DNA of 64,000 nt. Origin: Eubacteriaceae bacterium (GTDB taxonomy: Bacteria; Bacillota; Clostridia; Lachnospirales; Lachnospiraceae). The stretch is from assembly GCA_902362455.1 (NCBI GenBank), contig CABIWJ010000007.1, positions 1 through 64,000 on the forward strand. The letters are read 5' to 3'. The position numbers were made by a program, and so were the translations under genes. The notes below the pieces were generated by a model that was given only the letters and a program-made list of their open reading frames with translations, did no database searches and was not told where the DNA came from. Position 1 is the first letter of the stretch. Each line of letters starts with the position of its first letter. Shown in pieces: positions 1 to 6,799 of the stretch.

Positions 1-312
1 TTCCTTACCTTCAATTATAACAGATGTATACTGTTCAGAAAGTGTCTTATATTCCCAAGGCCATTCAATAGCAGATTCTCCACATAAAATGGAGATATTT
101 TTGTACTCTCGCTCAATTCCACCAATGAAAATAGGGGATGTGTTGCTATTATTAAATATCATTGTGCCTGCCACAACAATCATTGCAAGACAAGCTGCTA
201 TTGCCCCCCATTTGACCCAACTTTTTTTCTTTTTGTAAGGAACCTTTTCTGCCGCTTCAACATATTCCGAATTCACAAGTTCCATTTTGTCTAAAAATTC
301 ATTTCCTCTCAT
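1..312 (-). CDS. Putative anti-sigma / membrane regulator, N-terminal part (runs off window)
   Basis: The visible 104 codons begin MRGNEFLDKMELVNSEYVEA. A lysine-rich stretch (KVPYKKKKSWVKWG) is followed by one hydrophobic segment at about residues 37-53, so the protein is probably a single-pass membrane protein with its N terminus in the cytoplasm. Its ATG overlaps the TGA of the upstream sigma factor gene in an ATGA arrangement, which implies translational coupling. The layout matches the second sigma/membrane-protein pair at 23.9-25.4 kb. By analogy with ECF sigma operons I infer a role in controlling the sigma factor. No zinc-binding anti-sigma motif is visible, so that function is inferred from position only. 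The C terminus lies outside the window. Confidence 0.6.
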   Translation of the reverse strand, partial: MRGNEFLDKMELVNSEYVEAAEKVPYKKKKSWVKWGAIAACLAMIVVAGTMIFNNSNTSPIFIGGIEREYKNISILCGESAIEWPWEYKTLSEQYTSVIIEGKE

Positions 313-878
313 AAAGTGTAGCCCTCCTTCTCAAGATACTCCCGTAGCTGATTACGGCAACGGAAGAGTGTTGTTTTCACTTTGCTTTCAGAAATAGCAT
401 AGTGTTTGGAGATATCAGCTATGGAATCCAAAAACCAATAACGACGCAAGAAGATATTTCTTTTCTCTTCATCAAGAGTAGCAAGAAAATTGTTAATTGC
501 ATCCTTCAAGATAATATCGTCAATGCGACATTCCGTATCATCTGGGGACGGTATGCATTGTTCCATTTCTGTGCTGAGTTCACATATAAATGCACTGCGT
601 TTCAATCGGTTTCTGTCTCGACATATATTCAGCGAAATATGTCTTGTGATTCGTGCCAGAAAAGCAAAAAGATACGTTCTTGGCTCATGTGGCGGGATGG
701 TTCTCCACGCCTCCAAATATGTATCGTTTTCACATTCTTCTGCGGTCTGCAAATCCTTGACTATGTTGTTTGCCAAAGAGCGTATACGAGTTCCATAGTT
801 TTCGGAAGTCTGCTTTATTGCTGTTTTATCACGTGACAAATACAGTTCAACTATCTTATTATCATCCAAGGCTTTCAT
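309..878 (-). CDS. ECF-type RNA polymerase sigma factor
   Basis: This 189-residue protein has the two-domain layout of ECF sigma factors. A region 2-like half contains CENDTYLEAWRTIPP and FLARITRHISLN. A region 4-like half contains FLATLDEEKRNIFLRRYW followed by a helix-turn-helix (IADISKHYAISESKVKTTLF). It should direct RNA polymerase to a small set of promoters. The start ATG at 876-878 follows AAAGGAGATG. The stop overlaps the start of the downstream membrane protein, its likely partner. A close relative of the same size is encoded at 23851-24411. The inducing signal cannot be read from the sequence. Confidence 0.88.
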   Translation of the reverse strand: MKALDDNKIVELYLSRDKTAIKQTSENYGTRIRSLANNIVKDLQTAEECENDTYLEAWRTIPPHEPRTYLFAFLARITRHISLNICRDRNRLKRSAFICELSTEMEQCIPSPDDTECRIDDIILKDAINNFLATLDEEKRNIFLRRYWFLDSIADISKHYAISESKVKTTLFRCRNQLREYLEKEGYTL

Positions 879-987
879 CTCCTTTCCTTCGTATTTGAAA
901 GACCTTCACCCATATAAGCACCGTTTACCATGCCGAGGTTACACTTTTCAGATAAATTATATCAAAAATTTATGAATTTTTCGACCA

Positions 988-1392
988 TCAGATACTTGTA
1001 CCACCATCCGTCATCTGCTGCAATTCAAAAAGCACCCTGGCAGACTTGCCGTCCTCCAAGGTGACTTTATGCTTGGAGTCCCAAGCGGCGCTGTATTGAT
1101 AAAAACCCTCTTTCGGCTCTGAAATACCGTTTTTGGTGCATTCCCGCACCGATGCAAGTAAAGCAAGGTCATCCTCCGCAGCGAGGGCATTTGGAAATAC
1201 GACCCGCTGGCCACCCACACCCTGGGCAAGCTGAACCGAGCCTGCCGCCATATCGGATTTGGGATAAATGTGGATATCCAGTCCGCCGGAGGTGTTGCCA
1301 AGATTGCAAACGATAACCGTTTCCGAGGAGCGAACCACACCGTTGAACCATACCTTGGTATCTTCCTTCAGCCGACTCTCGGTGTGAGGCAC
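988..1392 (-). pseudogene. C-terminal fragment of an unrecognised, GC-rich protein
   Basis: An open frame of 134 codons begins at a GTG and is open a few codons further upstream (HLQTVYVPHTESRLKEDTKV). It stops being open inside the 60-bp palindrome at 1396-1455. It is visibly richer in G+C than its neighbours, and there is no ribosome binding site before the GTG. I therefore read it as the tail of a foreign gene cut by the rearrangement at the palindrome. The sequence contains VWFNGVVRSSETVIVCNLGN and ends in FELQQMTDGGTSI. I do not recognise the family and assign no function. An overlapping frame in the same stretch shows no protein-like features. Confidence 0.4.
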
Positions 1393-2101
1393 ATAAACTG
1401 TCTGTAAATGATACTATAAGAATGTACATTCTTATAGTATCATTTACAAACAGTTCCACCACCATATCTTTTTCTTCAAGTTGGTGCTTTAGTCGAAGGT
1501 TCTCCCGGCGCAGCCGCTCCAATTCATCAACTTCATCATCCGTTTTGTGGTGTCCACGTTTATCGGATAGACCATCTTCTCCAGCAATATCATATTTTCT
1601 GACCCATGAATACACTTGGCTATAAGAAACATCATATAGAGAAGCTGTTCCTTTATAATCCCGGTTGTGTGTAATACAGTATTCGACGATTTCTTTACGT
1701 TCAGCTAGCGTTGTCTTTCTTCTTGCTTCTGCCATATAGACCTCCCTCTTGGGATCATAATCCCTAAGTTCTCTATTGGCATTATACAACGAAATCCATT
1801 TTTGTAGTGTTGCATGTGCAGGAATTCCATATCTGGCGCATAAATCGGTAACCGATCCTTCCACGTTGATATGCTTCCGAACCATTTCAATTTTAAATTC
1901 ACTGGAATAGGAATGGTTAGCTGTAACAGAGCAGAGGGCTTCTATTCCCCCATTTTGATATGCCAGTATCCAGTTTCTTATAGTTCGTGTACTTTTTATA
2001 GATAAATCTACCATAATTTCAGAGACAGAACGTATTCCATTTAGATAATCCTCGACAGCAGAAAATTTTTCTTCAACCGTACACTTGGGTTTTCTTACCA
2101 T
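1169..2101 (-). pseudogene. IS3-family transposase OrfA, 3' end replaced
   Basis: The first ~215 residues are a typical IS3/IS150-group OrfA. There are repeated helix-turn-helix segments (SVSEIMVDLSIKSTRTIRNW; GTASLYDVSYSQVYSWVRKY) and a leucine-zipper-like tail (ELERLRRENLRLKHQLEEKD). OrfA binds the element's terminal repeats. After VVEL the frame runs into the 60-bp palindrome and then unrelated sequence, and no OrfB (DDE catalytic subunit) follows, so the element cannot transpose on its own. The ATG at 2099-2101 follows GGAGG at good spacing. Upstream of it, plus-strand bases 2152-2170 resemble the palindrome arm in inverted orientation and could be the other end of the element; this is weak. 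Confidence 0.75.
1396..1455. repeat. 60-bp near-perfect palindrome at IS/foreign-DNA junction
   Basis: The central 44 bp (1404-1447) form a perfect inverted repeat centred on TGTACA. The flanking positions extend the symmetry to 60 bp with one mismatched pair (1402/1449). Each arm reads AACTGTnTGTAAATGATACT from the outside inwards. The palindrome lies exactly where the IS3-type reading frame loses its family resemblance and where the GC-rich fragment begins, so it marks a rearrangement joint. It could be two abutting copies of an IS end. Confidence 0.85.
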
Positions 2102-2262
2102 AAAAATACCTCCAAAGTAGATTTTGGTTATTTACCTTGTTTACTTAAGAGGTATCATATCAGTTAATCTAAGAGGTGCTTTTTTGCGCCTTGAAAGGAG
2201 GTGGTTGAAGCACACCACATCGGGGAAAGCCCGATTTAATCATTACAACAGGCATTGCCTGA

Positions 2263-2475
2263 GCTGGTGCTAAGCCTGTAAGGAATCCTGAGAGGGAAAA
2301 GCCTAAGTGGGAGGATACCATCACAAATCGAATGCTGCACTGGTCGTATACACCGGAGCAGAAAGAAGAAGTGAAGAAAGCATTAGTTGCAGATGTTCCG
2401 AAAGCAACGATTCTTACTTATTTCTATCCGGAGGTTTCTGTGGAGAGGATAAGTTCATATCGGAAGAAGCATTAA
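2263..2475 (+). pseudogene. Truncated copy of the 3721-4212 mobile-element protein tail
   Basis: Bases 2263-2475 encode the same last 70 or so residues as 4000-4212, in the same frame (AGAKPVRNPEREKPKWEDTI and so on, ending SSYRKKH). The 5' part of the gene is missing and no start codon or ribosome binding site precedes it. It is therefore an inactive duplicate carried in the 283-bp direct repeat. A shorter frame in the same DNA starting at 2307 also exists in both copies but has no ribosome binding site. Confidence 0.6.
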
Positions 2476-2484
2476 ATGATATAG

Positions 2485-2519
2485 CATAGGCACAGGAAAT
2501 GTGGTATACTGTGCCTATG
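2485..2519 (+). terminator. Hairpin terminator of the duplicated gene tail (second copy at 4222-4256)
   Basis: An 11-bp perfect stem CATAGGCACAG / CTGTGCCTATG lies 10 bases after the stop codon at 2475, with an A run on the 3' side. The same hairpin occurs in the second copy of the 283-bp repeat at 4222-4256. There is no long T run on the plus strand, so efficiency is uncertain. Confidence 0.5.
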
Positions 2520-2539
2520 TAAAAAAGAATGTGTTTTAC

Positions 2540-2766
2540 AAATCGAGATTTGTCTGTGAAAAGCCCGTGAATAAGCGGATGTTAATATGTATTGCTTGTG
2601 GCAACGGCTCTATTGAATATAGAATTGAGCTATCAAAAACAAGGAGGCAGAGATTATGCTAAATGAAAATATCAAAAGAATTAGAAAGTCAAAAGGGCTG
2701 TCGCAAGAAGAACTGGCAATTAAACTGAACGTAGTAAGACAGACAGTATCAAAATGGGAGAATGGT
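2540..2766. repeat. 227-bp promoter plus HTH cassette, copy 1 (copy 2 at 21925-22151)
   Basis: These bases are identical to 21925-22151 (constant offset 19385). They cover 116 bp upstream of the gene, the ribosome binding site AAGGAGG and exactly the first 37 codons of an Xre-type regulator. Identity ends at the junction of codons 37 and 38, after which the two genes encode unrelated C-terminal domains. Confidence 0.9.
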
Positions 2767-3165
2767 TTGTCAGTTCCAGATTCCAGTATGCTGATTATTT
2801 TGGCGAATGAACTGGATACTACTGTAAGTGAATTACTTGGAGAACCTGTAGCAGAACCGACTACCGATGATTTAAAGATTCTTTCTGAAAAATTAGAAGT
2901 TATTAATTTGCAGCTTGCAAAAAGAAGTATAACAAAGGTAAAAACGATTCGATGGATTCTTATTTCATTGTGTGCGGTTATAGTGGTAATATTTATCGCA
3001 CTTGCATCTACGAATAATTTTTATTTGAATTGGAATTACAATGATCCTGAGTTGGCAGTGGCAGGAACAATACTGCATGGGTTTGAATTCTTGTTTGTAA
3101 GACTCGCACCGATTGTTTTTTTGACTTCGGTGGTTGGAGTTGTGGTGACATATAAGAAAAGATAA
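2656..3165 (+). CDS. Xre-family HTH regulator with C-terminal membrane segments
   Basis: Residues 1-60 are a Cro/CI-type helix-turn-helix (LSQEELAIKLNVVRQTVSKW is the DNA-binding core). Residues 70-95 look like a short helical linker. Two hydrophobic segments follow (IRWILISLCAVIVVIFIALA and LFVRLAPIVFLTSVVGVVV), so this is probably a membrane-tethered regulator. The ATG at 2656 follows AAGGAGG. The first 37 codons and the upstream region are identical to those of the gene at 22041, which has a different C-terminal half. The stop codon overlaps the first bases of a 34-bp repeat, and a small membrane protein gene follows 45 bp later. Target genes are unknown. Confidence 0.8.
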   Translation: MLNENIKRIRKSKGLSQEELAIKLNVVRQTVSKWENGLSVPDSSMLIILANELDTTVSELLGEPVAEPTTDDLKILSEKLEVINLQLAKRSITKVKTIRWILISLCAVIVVIFIALASTNNFYLNWNYNDPELAVAGTILHGFEFLFVRLAPIVFLTSVVGVVVTYKKR

Positions 3166-3197
3166 ATTCAAGTTTTTGAAACTGAGAAATCGGAATT
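3164..3197. repeat. 34-bp post-stop repeat, copy 1
   Basis: The repeat starts within the TAA of the preceding gene with AAATTCAAGTTTTTGAAACT and ends GAGAAATCGGAATT. It can fold, with outer arms AATTC/GAATT and inner arms TTCAA/TTGAA. Other copies are at 16910-16943 and 18342-18375, also directly after or near gene ends. Confidence 0.8.
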
Positions 3198-3210
3198 TAT
3201 GGAGGAGACA

Positions 3211-3399
3211 ATGATGGATAAAAAGACACAAAAAATAGGAGTAATTTGTTCAATTGTACAGATTATATTAAGCATAATATGCTTGATTTATAATGCGATA
3301 AATCAAGAAAATATTATAATTTGGGTATTATTTTTATGCTCTGGAATTTTATTGTTAAGTTCGAATATTAGTAGAAACAATAAAAAAGAAGACGAGTGA
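3211..3399 (+). CDS. Small two-span membrane protein
   Basis: This protein of about 62 residues has two hydrophobic helices (IGVICSIVQIILSIICLIYN and IIIWVLFLCSGILLLSS) and a charged C terminus (RNNKKEDE). The GGAGGA at 3201-3206 fits starts at 3211 or 3214 (ATGATGGAT), not the upstream in-frame ATG at 3199 that contains the ribosome binding site. The gene follows the membrane-tethered Xre regulator and ends 28 bp before a strong terminator, so the two probably form one transcript. I do not recognise a family. A role as partner of the regulator is an inference from position. Confidence 0.6.
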   Translation: MMDKKTQKIGVICSIVQIILSIICLIYNAINQENIIIWVLFLCSGILLLSSNISRNNKKEDE

Positions 3400-3427
3400 G
3401 GAAGTGCAACTTCCAGTTTGCCAACTT

Positions 3428-3470
3428 GCCCTTTGAGAGAGGAGAAATCCTTTTCTCAAAGGGCTTTTTC
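3428..3470 (+). terminator. Rho-independent terminator
   Basis: An 11-bp perfect stem, GCCCTTTGAGA (3428-3438) with TCTCAAAGGGC (3454-3464), is followed by TTTTTC. It lies just after the small membrane protein gene. Confidence 0.85.
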
Positions 3471-3551
3471 TATTTATACAGATATTCGCAAACTACAAGA
3501 TAAAGCTAAAACTTCATATACTCTAATCACAGAGGAAGTGGAGGTTTTGAT

Positions 3552-3728
3552 ATGAGTAACAGTTTAGCAGAAGTACACCCGGAGCTTGTTTCGGAGTGGT
3601 CGGAGAAGAACTTACCGCTTACACCTGATGACATTACTTTCGGTTCAAATAAAAAAGTATGGTGGAAAGGTGCTTGTGGTCACGAATGGAAGACAAGCGT
3701 TAAGGCTCGTTATAAGGTGAGCAGATAA
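3552..3728 (+). CDS. Single treble-clef zinc-finger domain protein (DUF4379-like), probably truncated
   Basis: Translation from the ATG at 3552 (preceded by GGAAGTGGAGG) gives 58 residues. They carry the signature of DUF4379 treble-clef repeats: HPELVSEWSEKN, then GSNKKVWWKGACGHEWKTSV. Family members usually carry several such repeats and full CxxxH-CxxC sets. Here only one repeat remains, with one Cys/His set (CGHEW), and the frame then stops. The following DNA is coding in a different frame (3721-4212), which suggests a deletion joining two former mobile-element genes. Confidence 0.55.
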   Translation: MSNSLAEVHPELVSEWSEKNLPLTPDDITFGSNKKVWWKGACGHEWKTSVKARYKVSR

Positions 3729-4212
3729 TCTTATCGGTCCACCATTTGAGATTCTTTCAGATAAGGCAGTTAAGTATTATGAAAAGCTGAAAGATAAGGG
3801 CGAGAATGTGTATATAGACACTCTTACCTATGAGCAGTTTATGATGCTTGGTGATGCGAAATTAAGCAGAAGATTCTCAATGCAGGATGAAGCAGAGCAG
3901 AAAGTAAAGATAGACAGGAAACAGGCAAATGAGCTTGAGTATGTTGATGAATCACAGAAGTCAGATGCTGCAGAAAGTGCTAAAGCTTCTAATGGAAGTG
4001 CTGGTGCTAAGCCTGTAAGGAATCCTGAGAGGGAAAAGCCTAAGTGGGAGGATACCATCACAAATCGAATGCTGCACTGGTCGTATACACCGGAGCAGAA
4101 AGAAGAAGTGAAGAAAGCATTAGTTGCAGATGTTCCGAAAGCAACGATTCTTACTTATTTCTATCCGGAGGTTTCTGTGGAGAGGATAAGTTCATATCGG
4201 AAGAAGCATTAA
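3721..4212 (+). pseudogene. 3' remnant of a conjugative-element protein
   Basis: The frame is open from 3721 (ADNLIGPPFEILSDKAVKYY) to TAA at 4212. The only in-frame start is a GTG at 3808 without a ribosome binding site, so the 5' end is missing. Recognisable parts are PPFEILSDKAVKYYEKL followed by YIDTLTYEQFMMLGDAKLSR, a low-complexity linker, and a basic tail (VERISSYRKKH). This resembles tails of DUF4316/YodL-type proteins of Firmicute conjugative elements, but the family name is tentative. The last 213 bp are duplicated at 2263-2475. Confidence 0.5.
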
Positions 4213-4282
4213 ATGATATAGCATAGGCACAGGAAATGTGGTATACTGTGCCTATGTAAAAAAGAATGTGTTTTACAAATCG
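4000..4282. repeat. 283-bp direct repeat, copy 2
   Basis: Identical to 2263-2545. It covers the end of the mobile-element gene remnant, its hairpin (4222-4256) and the bases up to CAAATCG. Confidence 0.9.
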
Positions 4283-4305
4283 GAAGTTGAGAGGAGGTCG
4301 CTACA

Positions 4306-4671
4306 ATGTTTATATTTTTATTTCTTTGTTCACTGTTAGTACCATTATCTATGACTTTCTTGGGATATACATGGAAAGATAATCCACCTAAAGATAGGCA
4401 AGGCATTTCGGGGTATCGAACTACTATGTCAAGAATAAATGATGAAACGTGGAAATATGCACACAAATGTTGGGGGAGCATAAATTTTGTTTTAGGAATT
4501 ATCATAGCGATACTATCAATTTTTGTTTTGATTTTAATGAAAGATGATACAAACTTTGAAATGATTTCTGTCTATTTAGTGTTTTTACAATTAGGAATTA
4601 TGATGCTTACAATTATTCCAACAGAATTTTTTCTACATAAGCATTTTACAAAATTAGGTGAAAAGAAATAG
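4306..4671 (+). CDS. SdpI-family membrane protein
   Basis: This 121-residue protein carries the SdpI signature GYRTTMSRINDETWKYAH between hydrophobic helices: one at the N terminus (residues 1-20) and two after residue 60 (NFVLGIIIAILSIFVLIL and VYLVFLQLGIMMLTIIP). SdpI of Bacillus subtilis gives immunity to the SdpC killing peptide and sequesters the repressor SdpR at the membrane. Family members elsewhere are mostly uncharacterised. The ATG follows GAGGAGG. An Xre-type regulator with its own membrane tail is encoded 155 bp downstream, so an immunity/regulator pair is plausible, though no toxin gene is nearby. Confidence 0.75.
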   Translation: MFIFLFLCSLLVPLSMTFLGYTWKDNPPKDRQGISGYRTTMSRINDETWKYAHKCWGSINFVLGIIIAILSIFVLILMKDDTNFEMISVYLVFLQLGIMMLTIIPTEFFLHKHFTKLGEKK

Positions 4672-4826
4672 ATAACTTTGAATTTTCACATTAGTTAATA
4701 ATCACAAAATAGCGTAAAATAAGCAATGCAAAGAATATTTGCGCACCCAAAATGACGATGTAAAAGAAACATTGCTTGATAAAAATTACGATTATGATAA
4801 AGTGAGCCTATAAGGAGGTAGACAAT

Positions 4827-5315
4827 ATGCAATTAGGTCAAATGATTGTAAAAATAAGAAAAGATTATGGATTGACACAAGATGATTTTGCACAAAAATT
4901 CAATGTAACAAGGCAAACAGTTTCAAACTGGGAAAATGAAAAAAGTTATCCAGATTTGTTAACCTTGGTAAGAATCAGTGACGAATTTGATTGTTCACTT
5001 GATGTTATGTTAAAGGAGAATAATGCTGTGACAGAAGATTTGAACAAAAAAATAAAATATGGTGAAGAAAGTGCATTGATTGGAGGGATAAGCTCCATTT
5101 GTTTATTTATCTTTGCAATTGCTATGATCGTTTTGCAATATGGAAGCCCTTATATATGGGTGACTTTTTTACTTATTGCCTTTTTAAATACAAAAGCAAT
5201 AAGTATTACACTTGACAATGTAAAAAAAGAAGGAAGGAAAACAATAGTATTATTTTTAGGTTTCTTTTGTATTGTTGCATTGCTAGTATTTGGAGTGATA
5301 TCGTATATTAGATAA
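4827..5315 (+). CDS. Xre-family HTH regulator with membrane tail
   Basis: The 162-residue product starts with a Cro/CI-type helix-turn-helix (GLTQDDFAQKFNVTRQTVSN). A linker follows, then three hydrophobic stretches (ALIGGISSICLFIFAIAMIV, SPYIWVTFLLIAFLNT, TIVLFLGFFCIVALLVFGVI). This is the same design as the regulator at 2656, with a clearly different sequence. The ATG follows AAGGAGG. It lies downstream of the SdpI-like gene. An 11-bp piece of the 34-bp repeat (AAATTCAAGTT, 5322-5332) follows its stop, and the mobilizable element begins about 100 bp later. Confidence 0.78.
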   Translation: MQLGQMIVKIRKDYGLTQDDFAQKFNVTRQTVSNWENEKSYPDLLTLVRISDEFDCSLDVMLKENNAVTEDLNKKIKYGEESALIGGISSICLFIFAIAMIVLQYGSPYIWVTFLLIAFLNTKAISITLDNVKKEGRKTIVLFLGFFCIVALLVFGVISYIR

Positions 5316-5620
5316 GAGTACAAATTCAAGTTGATATTTCACATATTTTAGGAAATTTAATAACTGTTATATTTGATTATCAAATTCTTCGCAAACCCTT
5401 GAAAATACTAAGTTTGTAGCAAGTGAACTTTCCCTTACTCTTTCCCTTGTGTTACATTTTCCCATTGCTTTTCATGAACCTTAATATGGGAAAAATTAAG
5501 GGAAAGAAAATTTCATAACACAATATAACATATAACAATAACGACATGGTGAACTGATTGAAATGTTTTCGATATTTAACTCTGTAACTGATTATCAAAA
5601 GAAAATGGAGATAAGATACG
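5316..5620. other. Non-coding stretch with left end of the mobilizable element
   Basis: No gene is seen in these 305 bp. Bases 5429-5509 hold repeated TTTCCCTT words in both orientations (TTTCCCTTACTC, TTTCCCTTGTG at 5441-5451, ATGGGAAAAATTAAGGGAAA). The same words recur just after the integrase gene at 16790-16836, including an exact TTTCCCTTGTG at 16798-16808. This is what integrase arm or core sites look like at the two ends of an integrated element. The exact crossover base cannot be fixed by eye. Confidence 0.5.
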
Positions 5621-5860
5621 ATGAGAACAATTTATGCAGAATATAATATAAACCACGATAGTATTGATGTTTACACAAGTGCTGGATATATGCTTCGCAT
5701 TGATTGCTGGGAAGCTGAAAAAAATTTAAAAACCACATATGGATCAGAATGTGCGCTTACTTCATTGGCTGTGGATGAGCCTTTGGAATATGCAAGATTA
5801 TATCTTGATGGCAATTTACAGATGTGGGTGGATGCAGAAGATTCATTAGAACTTTATTAA
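5621..5860 (+). CDS. Small conserved mobile-element protein (DUF6061-like, tentative)
   Basis: A 79-residue acidic soluble protein beginning MRTIYAEYNINHDSIDVYTS and ending WVDAEDSLELY, with no membrane segment or metal motif. Small proteins of this type (N-terminal beta strands, then LEYARLYLDGNLQMW) are common next to cargo modules in clostridial mobile elements. My association with the DUF6061 name is from memory and tentative. The ATG is preceded by AATGGAGATAAG. The gene stands alone, 250 bp before the response regulator gene and separated from it by a terminator. Confidence 0.55.
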   Translation: MRTIYAEYNINHDSIDVYTSAGYMLRIDCWEAEKNLKTTYGSECALTSLAVDEPLEYARLYLDGNLQMWVDAEDSLELY

Positions 5861-5952
5861 GCAAGAAGTGAGATAGTGTTGTAGGGAGTTTCCTGTAGTT
5901 AAAGATACCACACCCGATATGATGAACCCACGCTTATACACTACCAGCTATG

Positions 5953-5997
5953 ATAAAAGAAAGGACAGCAATTTGACACTGCTGTCCTTTCTTTTAT
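5953..5997. terminator. Bidirectional terminator
   Basis: An 18-bp perfect stem (ATAAAAGAAAGGACAGCA at 5953-5970 with its complement at 5980-5997) encloses a 9-base loop. The A run before and the T run after allow termination in both directions. It insulates the two-component operon from upstream transcription. Confidence 0.88.
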
Positions 5998-6109
5998 AAA
6001 ATTGCAGTACACAGAAAAAAGCTGTAAAATGAAAAATATATTTGTCCTTGTAACAATTCTCGGACATTTGCCTGTTATACTATCTGCAAAAAGAAAAGGA
6101 AGTGACAAT

Positions 6110-6799
6110 ATGAAGCAGATTTTAATTGTCGAAGACGATAATCTTTTGAATAAAACGCTTACTTATAATTTGGAATTGGACGGTTACACAATAACTTCTG
6201 TTCTGAATGCAAGGACAGCCGCTGAATCATTAAAAACAAACATTTTTGATTTGGTATTGCTGGATATAAATTTACCAGACGGAAATGGTTATGACCTATG
6301 CCGTCTTATCAAGCCAGAGCATCCTGATACAGTAGTTATATTTCTAACTGCCAACGATCAGGAAAGCGATCAGATACGAGGATATGAAGCTGGTGCAGTG
6401 GATTATATCACGAAACCTTTTTCGATTAGTGCTTTGCAGCGAAAGATCAAAGCCATGTTCGCTATGTTGGAACATCACAAACCAGCTAAGGATATTTACG
6501 AGGATGGTAGCCTGTTTCTGGATTTTTCGGAACAATTTGCAAGTTTGAACGGGAAACCATTAGCGCTTTCTGCGATGGAATATAAAATGCTGAACCTATT
6601 TCTTAAAAATCCGAAGCAGGTACTTACCCGCCAACAACTTTTGGAAAGGCTGTGGGACATTGATGAAAAATATGTAGATGAACATACCCTTACTACTTCT
6701 ATCAGCCGCATTCGCAGTAAGATTGAAGCGGATGGCGACACATATATCAAAACGGTTTACGGTATGGGTTATCAATGGACAGGAGGCGAAAAGAAATGA
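6110..6799 (+). CDS. OmpR-family response regulator
   Basis: The ATG at 6110 follows AAGGAAGTG and gives the canonical start MKQILIVEDDNLLNKTL; an earlier in-frame TTG adds a non-homologous extension. Receiver domain residues 1-115 carry the acidic pocket (EDD) and phospho-acceptor Asp52 (LVLLDINLPDGNG), with the conserved Lys in YITKPFS. Residues 130-229 are a winged-helix DNA-binding domain ending TVYGMGYQW. The gene overlaps the sensor kinase start by 4 bp. With the downstream ABC transporter this is the layout of peptide-antibiotic-sensing systems such as BceRS-AB or VncRS. It probably acts on the repeat-bearing region at 7848-7923. Confidence 0.92.
   Translation: MKQILIVEDDNLLNKTLTYNLELDGYTITSVLNARTAAESLKTNIFDLVLLDINLPDGNGYDLCRLIKPEHPDTVVIFLTANDQESDQIRGYEAGAVDYITKPFSISALQRKIKAMFAMLEHHKPAKDIYEDGSLFLDFSEQFASLNGKPLALSAMEYKMLNLFLKNPKQVLTRQQLLERLWDIDEKYVDEHTLTTSISRIRSKIEADGDTYIKTVYGMGYQWTGGEKK

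Larger units (their letters stand above)
2263..2545. repeat. 283-bp direct repeat, copy 1 (copy 2 at 4000-4282)
   Basis: The two copies are identical by reading base by base at a constant offset of 1737. Each contains the end of a mobile-element gene, its terminator hairpin and the bases up to CAAATCG, where the copies diverge. Homologous recombination between them would delete or duplicate the 1.7 kb in between, which contains the Xre regulator gene at 2656. Confidence 0.9.

Noticed and set aside
402..836. 144-residue plus-strand frame opposite the first sigma factor
   Set aside because: Antisense shadow of a clear ECF sigma gene; no ribosome binding site and no protein-like features.
2307..2489. 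60-residue frame present twice (also 4044-4226)
   Set aside because: It overlaps the frame of the mobile-element protein tail, which has natural composition; the alternative frame lacks a ribosome binding site and is duplicated only because the DNA is.
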